Source: Onthophagus taurus (lineage: Eukaryota; Arthropoda; Insecta; Coleoptera; Scarabaeidae). From it: a stretch of DNA of 64,000 bases. The stretch lies in the NCBI RefSeq assembly GCF_036711975.1, contig NC_091976.1, positions 24,676,001-24,740,000 of the forward strand. The letters run 5' to 3'. This document shows positions 23,270 through 56,582 of this stretch, piece after piece. The position numbers and the translations under genes are program-made. Each line of letters starts with the position of its first letter. Within the stretch, counting starts at the first letter, position 1. The notes under the pieces were generated by a model. The model saw only the letters and a list, made by a program, of their open reading frames with translations, was not told where the DNA came from and did no database searches.

Positions 23270-24805
23270 TGTCTTTTATTTTATATAAAATTTAAGTCTA
23301 ACTAGTTTCGGCGATTGACTCCACAAATAGATTAACATCTCTCATCTTATCCACTTTACAAACGACAGCGGTAGCTGGCGCTAGTTAATCACTATGTTGC
23401 ATGTTTTTATTGCACTAAAACTAGAACTAACACTAGACCAGACGCAGAAGACGCTAGAAGACGCAAGGTTAAACCCGAAACTTTCTAGTTCTAGGTCTAG
23501 TGTTAATTCTAGTTTTACACCAGCACTATCACTAGAATTAACACAAGATCTAGAACTAAAATCATTCGGGTTTAGCCGTCTTGAGAGACGTGGGACTAAA
23601 TCCGAATGTTTCTAGTTCTCGGTCTAGTGTTAGTTCTAGTGGCAGTGGTAGGTAGGTCTAGTTAGCATAAGATATTACTATTTTGTATATTTTTATTGAA
23701 CTAAAGCTAGAAACATTTGGGTTTAGTTGTGAAAAAAACTTTCAGTTGTCAATCTCAACTTTAATTTTATTATTATATTCGTAATCTTCATAAAATAACC
23801 TTTAAAGTGAGCCCAAACTTGACGCATCTCTCATAAAACCAAAAAGTTCGAACGTTCAACTTTTAATTTTGACATATTTGTCAACTTCATTAAAAAACCT
23901 TTAAAATGAGTCCAAAGATGACGCACTTATCTCAAAAAACAAAAAAGTTAGAATAAAAAACATTAAACCCGAAGTTAGCAACAATGAAGATAGCAATTTA
24001 ATTTTTAAATATTAATACCAACCTTAATTTTTTATTTTTTTTTATTATATTTTTGTTTTTGCGACAAATATTAAGGCATTTTATAAAAATTATGAATATG
24101 TCAAAATAACATTGACATTTCAAACCGGAAGTTGCTTATATCTCGATTAATATTGGAATTAAACGTATCATGTTTGGACTCATTTGAAAGGATTTTTCAC
24201 GACGATTACAAATATGTCAAAATTGACGTTGACATTCTTAACCGGAAGTTGACTATAACTTCATTAATATTGAAGATAAATATGTCGTGTTTGTACTCAT
24301 TTTAAAGGATTTTTAATGAAGATTACAAATATGTCAAAATTGAGGTTGACATTTTAAACCTGAAGTTAGTTATCATGTAATAGAAGTTTTATAACTGAAA
24401 TTAATCTAGTGTTAGTCACTTTTCCGAACTTTCTTTTTATTTCTAACGTGTTTTTTGGGTCATTTCACATTGATTATTATGATGATTCTTGAATTTTTCC
24501 CAAGTTTCTTAATATTTCTTTTGTTAAAGAAGAGCGTTCTTAAATTTTAATCTGTAAACTTGTAACACTTCGTCCTTAATTTCATTTTATAACTTTTTAA
24601 ACTTTAATTTTGTAAATTAGTAACCAATAACCTGATTTCGACTTTGATATGTGATCTTTTTTAACAAAACAAAAAGAAATATTAAGAAACTTGTTTGTAA
24701 AATGGATAAGATGAGAGATAAGATGTTAATCTATTTGTAGAGCCTTTAAAGATGGCCAAGGGCCGAAACTGGTTAGACTTAAATTCTATATAAAATAAAA
24801 ACCAG
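23270..24805. mobile_element. Large foldback element with internal 117-bp repeats
   Basis: The outer arms are inverted copies of about 90-100 bp: 23,270-23,360 contains AAGTCTAACTAGTTTCGGC and ACAAATAGATTAACATCT, and 24,700-24,805 contains their near-complements. Inside are, in order, a double-hairpin repeat (23,395-23,690), about two inverted copies of an AT-rich unit (23,740-23,960), and three direct copies of the same unit marked by ATGTCAAAATTGACGTTGAC at about 24,101, 24,217 and 24,334 (spacing 116-117 bp). There is no coding region. The whole is a composite palindrome of 1.5 kb. Confidence 0.75.
23395..23690. repeat. Double-hairpin repeat family, copy B
   Basis: The core hairpin CATTCGGGTTTAGCCG with the complement-like arm CTAAATCCGAATG is at about 23,560-23,607. 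It is flanked by CTAGTTCTAGGTCTAGTG and AGAACTAACACTAGACC words in both orientations. Both edges carry the AT-rich spacer word ATTTTTATTG(A/C)ACTAAA, inverted relative to each other's core. Confidence 0.75.
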
Positions 24806-24969
24806 TCTAAAGTACAAAATCAAAGTCTATTCATAAATTTGTTAACTGTGGAATTGACTTTACACATTTTGGTATATAATTATAATTTCAAGATATACAG
24901 TGGTGTTGATGTCTCAAATAGTCCTTTCAGCTAAATTTACATCATGACTGGAGTGCAATGTTAATAAGT

Positions 24970-25185
24970 TACATTTGAATATGGATAAGTGTCATATAGC
25001 GCCCTTCACATGTCAACATGTTTATCATCCAACATACTTCTTTAATGGTAAGGAATTAAAAAATATGGAGAGCACCCAAGGCCTTTGTGTCATGTTTAGG
25101 TTGAGATTGTAATATTTAGAACATATGCAAACTGTTACTGTATCCGCTACTCGTGCCCTTGAAATAAATTTTGACCTGGAAATAT
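24970..25185 (+). pseudogene. Jockey-like LINE fragment (end of reverse transcriptase)
   Basis: The plus strand reads LNMDKCHIAPFTCQHVYHP, then FFNGKELKNMESTQGLCVMF and, after a stop, TVTVSATRALEI. This corresponds to the stretch after the YADD box in jockey-type reverse transcriptases (NxxKCxxxxF...I.DLGV.FD). About 70 codons remain. Confidence 0.6.
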
Positions 25186-25199
25186 CTTTAGCGCGTGAA

Positions 25200-26321
25200 T
25201 TTAATTATTGAAGGATTGACAAAATTTGCCTAGGAACTGAAAGAAATTCTATTGCAGGAATTGAAAAAAAATGTTAGAATGTTCTCTACAAGGAAGCATT
25301 AACGTAAGACGAAGAAAAATAAGCGTTTTTAAGTTTAAATCAATTAGCAATTTTAGAAAATAAAGAAAAATTTAAACAAAAAAAGCAATTCTTTTAAAAT
25401 TACATTTATTCACATAGCCGTATAACTTATATGAAATATAAAGTTTGAACATATAATATAGAGCACTACACTCCCATCATTTGCACAGAACACAGTGGTG
25501 TGCAAATAGTAATGTAATGAAGTATCGCGTCTAATAACTATTATAATAAATCAATTTCATTTTTTTTTATTTTTTTTCTTTTTGAATTTGACTCGTAATC
25601 ATACAAGTATCGTCTGCTGTAAACATACAAGTTAATATACTTTGGCGACTGTTTCATTTCAGCTCCCATGTTTGTTGTTTTCGTCCACGGATATTATATA
25701 ATAAAATAAACTCCCAACGCAAACTTTAAATACTCCGATAGTGATAAGCCAAAAAAAAATGTTTCGATTTAAAAAGAATTAATTGAAAAAAAAAGGGGGA
25801 AATGAAATAATAGTGATATAGAGAGCATTTAAAAGGAGCATTTAACGTTGTAACATCATTTTTTTTCTGTACACATCAAAAAGGAAAAACTTATTAATTA
25901 ATAAACTAAATCTAGAGCTTCGCAAAAAAAAGAAAAATAACAATACGTAAATTCCGAAAATAAACTATAAAACAAAAAAATAGTTCTTACCGTTGTAGTA
26001 AACTAAACTGTAAGGGCACCAAGCGACAAGAAAAAAAAATAATAAATAAATAACTAAAAATCGTTTCATTTCAAAAATTTTCAAATCGAGCGACCGCGTC
26101 GCACGACCGTCGTTTTTTATACTTACAAAGCTTGTTTCACTACGTTTCTTATGCAACTAGAGCGAACTCGAATTTTCAAATCCGCTCTAGCTGCATAACA
26201 TCTACAAAGTAAAAATAAATAAATGATTCGAATGAATTTCTTTAAGGCAATGAGATATGGTATCATTTCCTTGATGGCAAAAACACCCCTCCGCACCTTT
26301 AGGGGGCGACTTTCTTACAAA
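25200..26321 (-). other. Region downstream of Actn, probably with its 3' UTR
   Basis: This AT-rich stretch follows the Actn stop codon on the minus strand. Complements of AATAAA-type signals occur several times (for example near 25,405 and 25,565), so the poly(A) site cannot be fixed by eye. I see no other gene. Confidence 0.4.
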
Positions 26322-48652
<22,331 letters not shown>

Positions 48653-48900
48653 CGTGGTGTGCTTTTGAAAGCAATTCCGTAAAAAACGGTTGTTGTGTTT
48701 CTGATTTAGATGCGTTGACTATTTAGTTTCGTTTTGTAGATGATTCGTTCGAAAAACAGTTTTGTGTACGAAAGGCTGTGCGACGCGACCCGCACTTTAA
48801 CCCCACTCGGCCCGAGCCCGACTGAACACCGGCTCCGGTTTTATTAAAGTCGAGGTGGGCGCAAACGCGGATCGAATGGCGCCGGCGTCGTTTCCAGCAC
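48653..48900 (-). promoter_or_regulatory. Actn upstream region (5' UTR and promoter)
   Basis: The sequence immediately upstream of the Actn start codon becomes strongly GC- and CpG-rich at 48,770-48,910 and then drops to AT-rich DNA, as expected for a housekeeping-type promoter. No TATA box is evident. The exact transcription start is unknown. Confidence 0.5.
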
Positions 48901-49032
48901 AATGGCGTCCATTTAGAACAATTTCAAAAAAAATCACCACATTTCTAAAATTAACTAATCAACAACAATAATTAAACAATTTTCCCAAAAAAAAATTAAA
49001 ATCAAATAATAATTAATCAAAAAAAAAAAATT

Positions 49033-49104
49033 AGGTCCCACCGAGATTTGAACTCGGATCGCTGGATTCAAAGTCCAGAGTGCTAACCATTACACCATGG
49101 GACC
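49033..49104 (-). tRNA. tRNA-Gln (anticodon TTG)
   Basis: The 72-nt minus-strand sequence folds as a standard cloverleaf: acceptor GGTCCCA with TGGGACC, D-arm, anticodon loop CTTTGAA giving TTG, and T-arm GAGTTCAAATCTC. There is no intron and the discriminator base is T. A run of T on the minus strand directly follows (49,020-49,030), a normal RNA polymerase III terminator. It lies 380 bp upstream of the Actn start codon on the same strand. Confidence 0.97.
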
Positions 49105-49839
49105 TAGTTCAGACCCACCCCAATTTAATCATTTCTACAAAAACATTATCTTTAAATAAAACAAAAATTATTAAACAATTTATACAAAAAAATGACTCAT
49201 ATTAACCAAAAACAGTGTCATCCGAGAAGTATTTCAAAAATCAGCACTTCTTGTTTTTCTTCAAACCGTGATTCACATGTTAACATAAAAATTACACAAC
49301 GTCGATTGCGATCTTCCAAATTCCTTGATGTAGGCTGAGTTTATTTATAAAATTATCGCTCGAATATGATATAAAATATATCGAGTTACCATTAATGAAT
49401 TTAATTCTTCTTGTATAATTTTGTTTAACTTTTCCGAATTTAGAACAATGATAATAATTCTCCGAAACCATTTAACCTAACGTAACATAAAAAGTGTTGC
49501 TGGTTTAAAAATAGGTTCTAAAAATATGGTCCAAATATAAATATAAATCGCCGGAGATATATTGTATCAATTGCACAAATCATGATGTTTATGTAAAATG
49601 TTTATTTAAATATGTTGTCTGTATCACAAGCGCAAACATCACTCTATCGCAATAGTTAATTAGGGCTTTAAATAACTGTTCTATCAACTATAAATAAAAC
49701 GTTTATTAAAAACTAGGTGTTGATTTCATTTTGTGTCTCATTTATGGAACATTTTCAAACAAAAACTAATAAACCAAGACTCCAAAATATAGTAGGACTA
49801 GTATAGTTTTGTATATTACTAACATTATAACGAATTTGC
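49105..49839. other. AT-rich intergenic stretch
   Basis: No gene or repeat recognised between tRNA-Gln and the Penelope-like region. Confidence 0.5.
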
Positions 49840-50530
49840 CCAGATATCTACATTTCCAAGTTATTGCCAGAAGAAACAGACAAGCTTAAACAATAATTTA
49901 TATCTTCAGCATACAAGTCGATATTCTGTATTATTAAACTGTATTTTAAGACTACAAAGTCAAGGCGAGAACGAGACGAATAAGGGAAAGACTGGAAGAA
50001 GGCTGGTAATGGAAAAATTGGTTTGGACAGAAAGTGCAAAGAAGACTGCGAGAGAAGAGGGGGTTGGAATAGACTGGTAAAAGAAAAAGAAATACGAGAT
50101 AGAGACTAAAAAGTGATTGATAATTTAAGTAGGTGAAACAACAGCAAATGAAACAGAAGAAGATACTGGTAATGGAAAAAAAGGACTGAAGTGAAACTGA
50201 AAGGAGATTGGGCAGACCAGAAGGAAAATGGCAATGAAATAATGGGGTTGGGTTGGGAAACTGAAAGGAGACTGTAAAAGCAAGAAAAATACTAGAAAGA
50301 TTAGACAGAGATTTTAAAGACAAGAAAGATACTAGTAGGAAGGTAGCGAGTAGGAAGGGTGGAATGATACTTATAATAATGAAAAGACTCTCAATAGAAA
50401 CTAAGAAGACAAATAGGAGGCATGTGATAAAAAAAGACACTGAACAGAGATTTAAAGGAGAATAAAGAAACTGATAATAGTAGAAATAGTAGTAGAAAGA
50501 GAAACAATAGAGACTAGAAAAATACAAAAT
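49840..50530. repeat. Purine-rich direct repeat, left copy
   Basis: The start contains CAGCATACAAGTCGATATTC and ACTACAAAGTCAAGGCGAGA, repeated with few changes at about 51,467-51,540. From 49,970 the plus strand is almost all A and G with recurring GACTGG(T)AATGGAAAA and AGAAAGAGAC words. The 191-codon minus frame at 49,952-50,527 merely reflects this composition. It may be a long repeat flanking the Penelope-like element. Confidence 0.7.
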
Positions 50531-50544
50531 GTAACATTCAAAAC

Positions 50545-51256
50545 GTCACTTTTAATAATCAGATGTTTGAAGAGGAAGCGCTCAAGAAAAGTCCTTGGAA
50601 ACCGAAGCTATGGCTCCGTTACGTCGATGACACTTTTGTGATCTGGCAACATGGAAAAGAGCAACTCCACGAATTTCTAGACCACCTCAATTCACAGCAT
50701 CCCATGATAAAATTTACGATGGAAACAGAAACTGCAAAACAGTTGCCATTCCTAGATGTGTTAGTCACTAGGAAGACAGATGGGGGCATGGAACTGGGAG
50801 TATATCGAAAGAGGACGCATACGAATAGGTACCTGCAGACTTCATCCGACCTCCACCTACAACAGAAGAGGTCCGTGATTCAAGCCTTATTCCAGCGAGC
50901 AGAGAGGATATGCGATAAAGAGAACCTAAGAAAAGAAAAAAGATTCCTAGAAGATGTGCTGCAGAAGAACGGCTATACTATGAGAGATATCCGACAGAAA
51001 GATCCAACAATCTGCAGTCGCAGAGAATTGCCACGAAGGAGGACACAGCATAGAGTTCGACAAAACCAAAGTGCTAGCAAGAAACGGACATTACTTCCAA
51101 AGATTGACGACAGAGGCGATAGAGATTCATCGACATGGGAATAACATGAATAGAGAAGATGGTTGGGAACTCAGCCGCACATGGAAGATGCTAGTGAACT
51201 CAACGAAGCCTTCACCACCCGGATTTGACAAAAACAACTTAGTTGACAATTAGACA
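50545..51256 (+). mobile_element. Penelope-like retroelement fragment (RT end plus GIY-YIG end)
   Basis: From 50,563 the plus strand encodes PWKPKLWLRYVDDTFVIWQH (catalytic YVDD at 50,620-50,631), FTMETETAKQLPFLDVLVTR and VYRKRTHTNRYLQ, the signature palm and thumb end of Penelope-like reverse transcriptases. After a frame change near 51,040 it continues VLARNGHYFQRLTTEAIEIH and EDGWELSRTWKMLV, the C-terminal end of the GIY-YIG endonuclease. The N-terminal half of the transcriptase and the GIY-YIG motif itself are missing, so this is a 5'-truncated, frame-broken copy. Confidence 0.85.
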
Positions 51257-51334
51257 CTAATTTTCATGTATTTATTGTCAAATTTTAACCGAATTCGTCA
51301 CTTCGAACATGTTTCTGAAGAAGGTGGCAACATG

Positions 51335-51395
51335 GCACTTTCTAGGTCTAGTGATAGTGCTAGTGTTAGTTCTAGTTTTAGTTTAATTAACACTG
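51335..51395. repeat. Double-hairpin repeat family, short piece E
   Basis: The words TTTCTAGGTCTAGTGATAGT and GCTAGTGTTAGTTCTAG, followed by TTTTAGTTTAATTAACACTG, match one arm and spacer of the family. The ATTCGGG hairpin is absent. Confidence 0.6.
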
Positions 51396-51429
51396 GCAGT
51401 GAACGCCTTCGTACTTATGTCACTTTTAA

Positions 51430-52290
51430 TATTTTTCACAACAAGATATGTTTCAAATTTGCATCTTCAGCATATAAGTCGATATTCCGTATTATTAAAG
51501 TGTATTTTAAGACTACAAAGTCAAGGCGAGAACGAGACGAAGAAGAGAAAGGCTAGAATGAAGCTAATGGATGAAATAGTTTGCACAGAAATTGCAAAGA
51601 AAAAAAAAAGTAAAGAGTGGGAACAAACTGTAAAAGAAAGAGCAAGACTACATAGAGACTGGAAAGTGATTGCTAATTTAAGGTGGAGAAAGAACAGACA
51701 TTGAGTCAGAATAAAATACTGGTAATAGAAAGTGAGAACTGGACAGAAACTGGAAGGGGATTAGACAGAGAGCAGGTAAGGTAGAAAGTCCAAATAATTG
51801 GCATGTGATAAAAAAAGGACACTGAACAGAGATTTAACGGTGAAGAAGAAAACTGGTAATAGAAGAAAGAGAAACAATAGCGACTAGAAAAATAGCAGGG
51901 AGGCTGACCAAAGAGGAGTTAGATTGGAAAGGCAAGAAAGATATTAAACAGCGAGTAGGAGGAGTGGAATAATGCCAGTAATAATGGAAAGAGACTCAAC
52001 AGAAACTAAAAAGACAAATTGGAGATTATACATAAAAGAAGGACACTGAGCAGAGATTGAAGAAAGAAATTGATAATAGAAGAAAGAGACTGAATAGAAA
52101 CTCTAAACTCTCTAAAGATTCGGAAAGAGCCTGGGCAGAGAGGAGGGAAACTGAAAAGGGACTGGTAATAGAAGACAGATTCGGATTAGTAACTGAAAGG
52201 AGGAAAAGGAGACTGGATAGATAGGAAGCAGAATGCAAAGAGCCTCTTAAACCATTGAACATCGAATTAAATACTTTTTTCTGATACGAA
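51430..52290. repeat. Purine-rich direct repeat, right copy
   Basis: This begins with the same lead-in as the left copy (GCATATAAGTCGATATTCCG) and continues as A/G-rich DNA with GACTGGTAATAGAAGA-like words to about 52,260. Some words (AGAAAGAGAAACAATAG, CTAGAAAAATA) are shared in order with the end of the left copy. It is non-coding. Confidence 0.7.
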
Positions 52291-52312
52291 TTCAATTGAT
52301 AACGATGACATT

Positions 52313-53207
52313 AGCTTTGTTCGTTGGGGCTGCACTACTCTGCACGACATGGCACTAGTATGACGTCATAGTGCAATGAAGTGTAAGTCAGTGCAATGTC
52401 ATGTCAACTTAGTGCAGGTCAGAAAAGTGTATAAACCGTGGTCCCAACGAACAGATTTTTATAAAAAAAGTGTATAATATTTGAAATGGACGAACAGGAG
52501 ATTGTCAGCGAAATACTCGTGGAAAATGAAATTATCGCAGAATGTTTTTTTAGTATTCATCAATTATTATTATTACTTTTTATTTTTTTCAATTATTAGC
52601 GAAATATATTTTCTATACCAAACTACTAACGTACTAAAGTACTACTTAACGTATAAAGAAATCACATGCTAAATTGCACCAAAATTGATAAGCAGTACTT
52701 GCAAAAAAAAATTTGGGGTGGTGAGGGTAGTTAACCCCAGCCACCCCTAAATGAGAAAAAACACATAATATTTTTAAATGTACTATAAGTGTATTTAATG
52801 CCGCCAAAATAGACAGGGTAGTTTTTAAATTATTCCAAAAAAGTAGGGGTAGTTTTCTACTGCCTCTACTGGGATTGAATATACTGTGTTCTCTAATACA
52901 ACAAATATTAATTATTATTATAACGTTTTATTTCTTAATATTTAATATTAATATTAATTATTACAAAACACGTTTTCAAATATTCCGCCATTTTAGTTAC
53001 ACTGCACTTATTGAACTTAATCGAAAGCAGGTGCAACAAAATCTGCACTAACTTGCACCGGCTGCACTAAATTGCACTGCACCTGGCCCAACGAACAGTA
53101 TGAGTGCAACTGCACTAAACTGCACTATCCCCAACGAACACACAACATCTGCACTAAACTGCTTAGTGCAAGTGAGTGCAAGTAGTGCAGTCCCAACGAA
53201 CAAAGCT
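52313..53207. mobile_element. 895-bp terminal-inverted-repeat element, probably Harbinger-like
   Basis: The ends are inverted copies: AGCTTTGTTCGTTGGGGCTG at the left, its near-complement at the right (one difference in the first 26). Subterminal regions are full of TGCACTA/TAGTGCA words in both orientations. ATT flanks both ends, a possible 3-bp target duplication. At 52,486 a short frame begins MDEQEIVSEILVENEIIAE and then decays, a likely relic of the start of an element-encoded protein. TSD length and end type suit PIF/Harbinger, but no transposase remains to prove it. Confidence 0.75.
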
Positions 53208-53689
53208 ATTATCTACAACAAGCTTGTTTTTCTAATACATGTTAGTCCAAGTTTATAGTGACATTTAAAAGACGGGTGACTGCCAATTATCTGGGACGCG
53301 CATTTTATAGAGTTTCTTAAATGTGAGATGTTACGTGGATTCATATTGTTTAATCGTAATGAAACATTAAAGATTTTCCACCATTGTTTATTAATTATAA
53401 TGAAACAATACACATAATTAACGATGAATGAAAATTCTTATTTGCACAAATAAATATACATCACATTTCTAGATTTTATGAGTTATTCCTTAATCGTTTA
53501 GCTTTTCAAGTGCGTTATCTTGTTCCTTGTTAAATACATTGATTACCGCTTTCTCGATGTCGCATTTTACTTTTAATCCAAATCATTCTTATACAAAGTG
53601 TGTTTATAAATTTCTCTTTGCCAAGTGAATTGAAATTTTTTATAACAAATTATATGTTTAGTACTATTCTAATTACTATATTTTATGTA
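53208..53689. other. AT-rich intergenic stretch
   Basis: No gene or repeat recognised between the inverted-repeat element and tRNA-Trp. Confidence 0.5.
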
Positions 53690-53761
53690 GACTCCGTGGC
53701 GCAACGGTAGCGCGTCTGACTCCAGATCAGAAGGTTGCGTGTTCAAATCACGTCGGGGTCA
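53690..53761 (+). tRNA. tRNA-Trp (anticodon CCA)
   Basis: This 72-nt sequence has acceptor GACTCCG with CGGGGTC (one T-G wobble), D-arm TGGCGCAACGGTAGCGCG, anticodon loop CTCCAGA giving CCA, and T-arm GCGTGTTCAAATCACGT. It has no intron and is close to the fly gene. Runs of T at 53,768-53,781 provide the terminator. Confidence 0.97.
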
Positions 53762-53918
53762 ACTCATATTTTTATTTTTTTTTATTAATTAATCTCGTTT
53801 AATCAACTACAAAGATAAAAAAATCTTGTTTATTTATACTAAATATTTTAAGATGTAATAATAGGGGTTTTCAATTCAAACAGAACCGTTTTATTAAAAA
53901 TATTTATTTAAAAAATAA

Positions 53919-55479
53919 TTATCCATTCATACTTTCTTCTGCAGTCACTAATTGTGTTAACTCTCTTGATCCAAACACATGTTTCACTAAAAATCAAATT
54001 TTTACAAATTCATTTTTAAATAAAAAATAATAACAAACCTGTGTCAATACTTAGCAAATCTAAAACTTTAAAATTATTACTTTTTTTGTCACCACCAGCA
54101 GCTACAGTAAATGGAGAATTTGGGGAAATATCCAATGAAAGTACTTTTCCCAATTTTAAATCTTTTTCATGCACCAAAATTGGTTTATCCTTATCTTTAA
54201 AATCCCAAGTTTTAAGTAAACCATCTGAAGAAGTTGTCAATAACATCCCTGGACATTGACTACTAATAACCAAGCCAGAAATTTCTTCAGAATGTGCTTC
54301 AATCTCCCATAACTCTCCTTTCCGACAATCAAAGCATTGTACAAACCCATTATCTGTTCCAGCAAAGAAAACGAATGGTTCTAAAGGATTCCAATAAACC
54401 TTTTCAGCTTCCCCTTTCAAAACCCATGTTTGATGCGTTTCAGGGTTTCTACAATCAAAAACTCTTGCTGTTTTATCACTTGATCCGGCTAATAAAGTTT
54501 GAGCTTCCAATTTATGCCATTCCATACATTGAACTTGTTTGAGAAAAGACTTAATGATAACACTTGGTTCACATTGATCAATATCCCATAACATAACCAA
54601 ATTATCTGCTGAACCGCTAGCTAAGATGTGATGGAAATTTTTATTCCATGATAAAGCTAAAACAGCGTCTTTATGACCAATGTGTGGTTGATTCTTTTTT
54701 CTTTTAGCCGGTTGTCCTAAAGAATAAGCTGGTTCTAAACAATTTATTATATCTAAATCCCAAATATCGATAACAGGATTCATTGATCCTATTGCGCAAT
54801 AATTTCCTGGAGCTTGTCCAGGTTCATGATCAAGCCATTCAATTGCTAAAGGAAACGCCGGTAGGAGAAAGTCATGGTGTACATACAAGGAACCTTCTGA
54901 TTCATTATACACTAAAAATTTAAAAAAAAATTGATTGTGTATTATATTTTTAGAAAATAATTCATACCATAAACTTCCAAGACTCCTGCATCTCCTTCAA
55001 CCCTTCCAACAAGAACCAAATTATCATCCTTTTTAATTAAATCATCTTCTTTATCAGAATCATCACTATCATCAAAGTTTGCATCAGCCTCATTCGGTAA
55101 CTCAGCTAAAGCAGCTATCCCTAAAGGATTTTCTTCCGTATCAGCTTCTTCATCATACTTTTCAAGGCTAAATTCATCATCAACCGGCATTGAAGTTTCT
55201 TCTGAAGGACCTCCTTCCTTTTCCTCAGCAATTCTAATAAATTATTATAGTTTATGGAATAAAGAAAAATAACTCACTTACTGTAGCTTTGATTTTGTTT
55301 CATTGATTATTTCAGCTAATTCTTCTTTGGTTAATTGAACCTAAAAAAATTAAATATTAAATTTTTGTTTAAAATTAAAATTTTGATTTTACCTTTTCTG
55401 GGTTACTTTTAGCAATACCTTGTTTAACCCATTTAACACAAGGTATAAAATTAATATTACTTTGTTGGTTTTCATCCAT
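53919..55479 (-). CDS. PWP1: Periodic tryptophan protein 1 homolog
   Basis: WD40-repeat nucleolar/chromatin protein needed for rRNA synthesis and ribosome assembly; the fly orthologue is nclb. Exons in transcript order: 55393-55479, 55282-55340, 54968-55233, 54039-54911, 53919-53986. They sum to 1353 nt, giving 450 residues, in frame with GT/AG junctions. The start MDENQQSNINFIPCVKWVKQ matches the conserved N-terminus. An acidic stretch (DDSDDSDKEDD, about residue 110) follows. The WD repeats occupy about 150-430, with GHKDAVLALSWN, HILASGSADNLVMLWD, LLAGSSDKTARVFDC and LLTTSSDGLLKTWD as clear units. The end is short (MNG). AATAAA-type signals follow the stop within 30 nt. Divergent from mRpS10. 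Confidence 0.95.
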
Positions 55480-55824
55480 TTTAATAATAATTAATTAATA
55501 ATTAATAAAAACACGTGGTTAGGTTAACTGTCAAAAATGACAACATTAATATCGGTAATATAGAAATCTATGTATTTTAGTTAAATGTTGTTATAAACGT
55601 TTATTACTACGTAAATAAAAATTAAAAAAACATTCATTTAATTTAAACCAAAAAAAAAAATTATAAAAACATATTTAAATAATACGTATAAAGCAAAAAA
55701 GTGTTTCTCTCATTTAATGTTATTATTTGAAAAATTAATTAATAGAGGGCGCTACACAACATAAAATATTTTTATTATATATTTTGAGGTTAGAACGAAT
55801 TTTGAGGTTAAATTAATATATAAA
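55480..55824. promoter_or_regulatory. Shared intergenic promoter region of PWP1 and mRpS10
   Basis: Only 345 bp separate the two divergent start codons, so both promoters and both 5' UTRs must lie here. The sequence is AT-rich and no TATA box or DRE-type element stands out. Confidence 0.6.
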
Positions 55825-56417
55825 ATGGTAATTTTCGATATATTTCATAAATTTGAATTAATTTTTCGATGTTTTTAGAACTTTTTAAGGTCCACAATAA
55901 GGAATTTCGATAAATTCCCAAAAATTATCACATCGAGGACGGTTACCACAAATTTGCAAACTGAAACTCAACTTTCTGATGTACCCGATAAATTATTTAA
56001 AATAGTGGAGTTGGAATTACGAGGAAATGATTCCGCCGTGCTAAATAGCTTTGCTAAATTTGCTACAATGACTGGAAATAATTTTAATATTGAATGCAAA
56101 ACGTAAAATTAAGAAAAATTAAAAACAAATGATTATTTATTGCCTTTTTAATATGTTTTAGATGGAATTTGAGGAAACCTCTTCATGATAGATATACAGT
56201 ATTAAAATCAGCCCATATTCATAAAAAGCACAGAGTACAATACGAAATAAGAACTTATTTTACATTTGTGCAATATAAATATTTAACTGGATCAACTGCA
56301 GATACTTTGCTTGAATATATTGAAAGGAATTTACCTGAAGGTGTGGCGTTGAAAGCTACAAAAGTTGAATTACAAAAGATACCTGATCATTTTCAGCCAC
56401 CTAATCAAGAAAAATAA
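55825..56417 (+). CDS. mRpS10: Mitochondrial small ribosomal subunit protein uS10m
   Basis: Component of the head of the mitochondrial small ribosomal subunit. Proposed exons: 55825-55827 (the ATG alone), 55879-56102, 56162-56417, summing to 483 nt and 160 residues. The product begins MNFLRSTIRNFDKFPKIITS, arginine- and hydroxyl-rich as in a mitochondrial presequence. The S10 domain follows (KLFKIVELELRGNDSAVLNS, then WNLRKPLHDRYTVLKSAHIH, KKHRVQYEIRTYF, EYIERNLPEGV). Exons 2-3 join in frame and are secure. The first intron (51 nt, directly after ATG, GTAATT...TTTTTAG) is inferred, because no other in-frame ATG precedes the presequence. Poly(A) signals follow at 56,440-56,449. Confidence 0.9.
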
Positions 56418-56582
56418 GATAGTCATAATTTGTTCATTTAATAAATAAAATATTTCATGAAAATAATGAGTCATGTTAATATAATTCCTTTTTTTAAATT
56501 ATCTAGTTTAACATGAAACGATCATTAAATTTTTCTGTGTGCTAAAATAAACTATGACTTAAACAACAAATAAAAGTAATCC

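Noticed and set aside
23394-23615. Serine- and leucine-rich open frame through CTAGT repeats
   Set aside because: It is a by-product of the double-hairpin repeat; the same happens at 37,073 and 51,266.
49952-50527. 191-codon minus frame rich in Phe, Ser and Leu
   Set aside because: It reads the complement of a purine-rich repeat; composition alone explains it.
52026-52295. 89-codon Ser/Leu-rich minus frame
   Set aside because: It is the same purine-rich repeat, right copy.
54041-54259. 72-codon plus-strand frame
   Set aside because: It is the antisense of the PWP1 WD-repeat exon.
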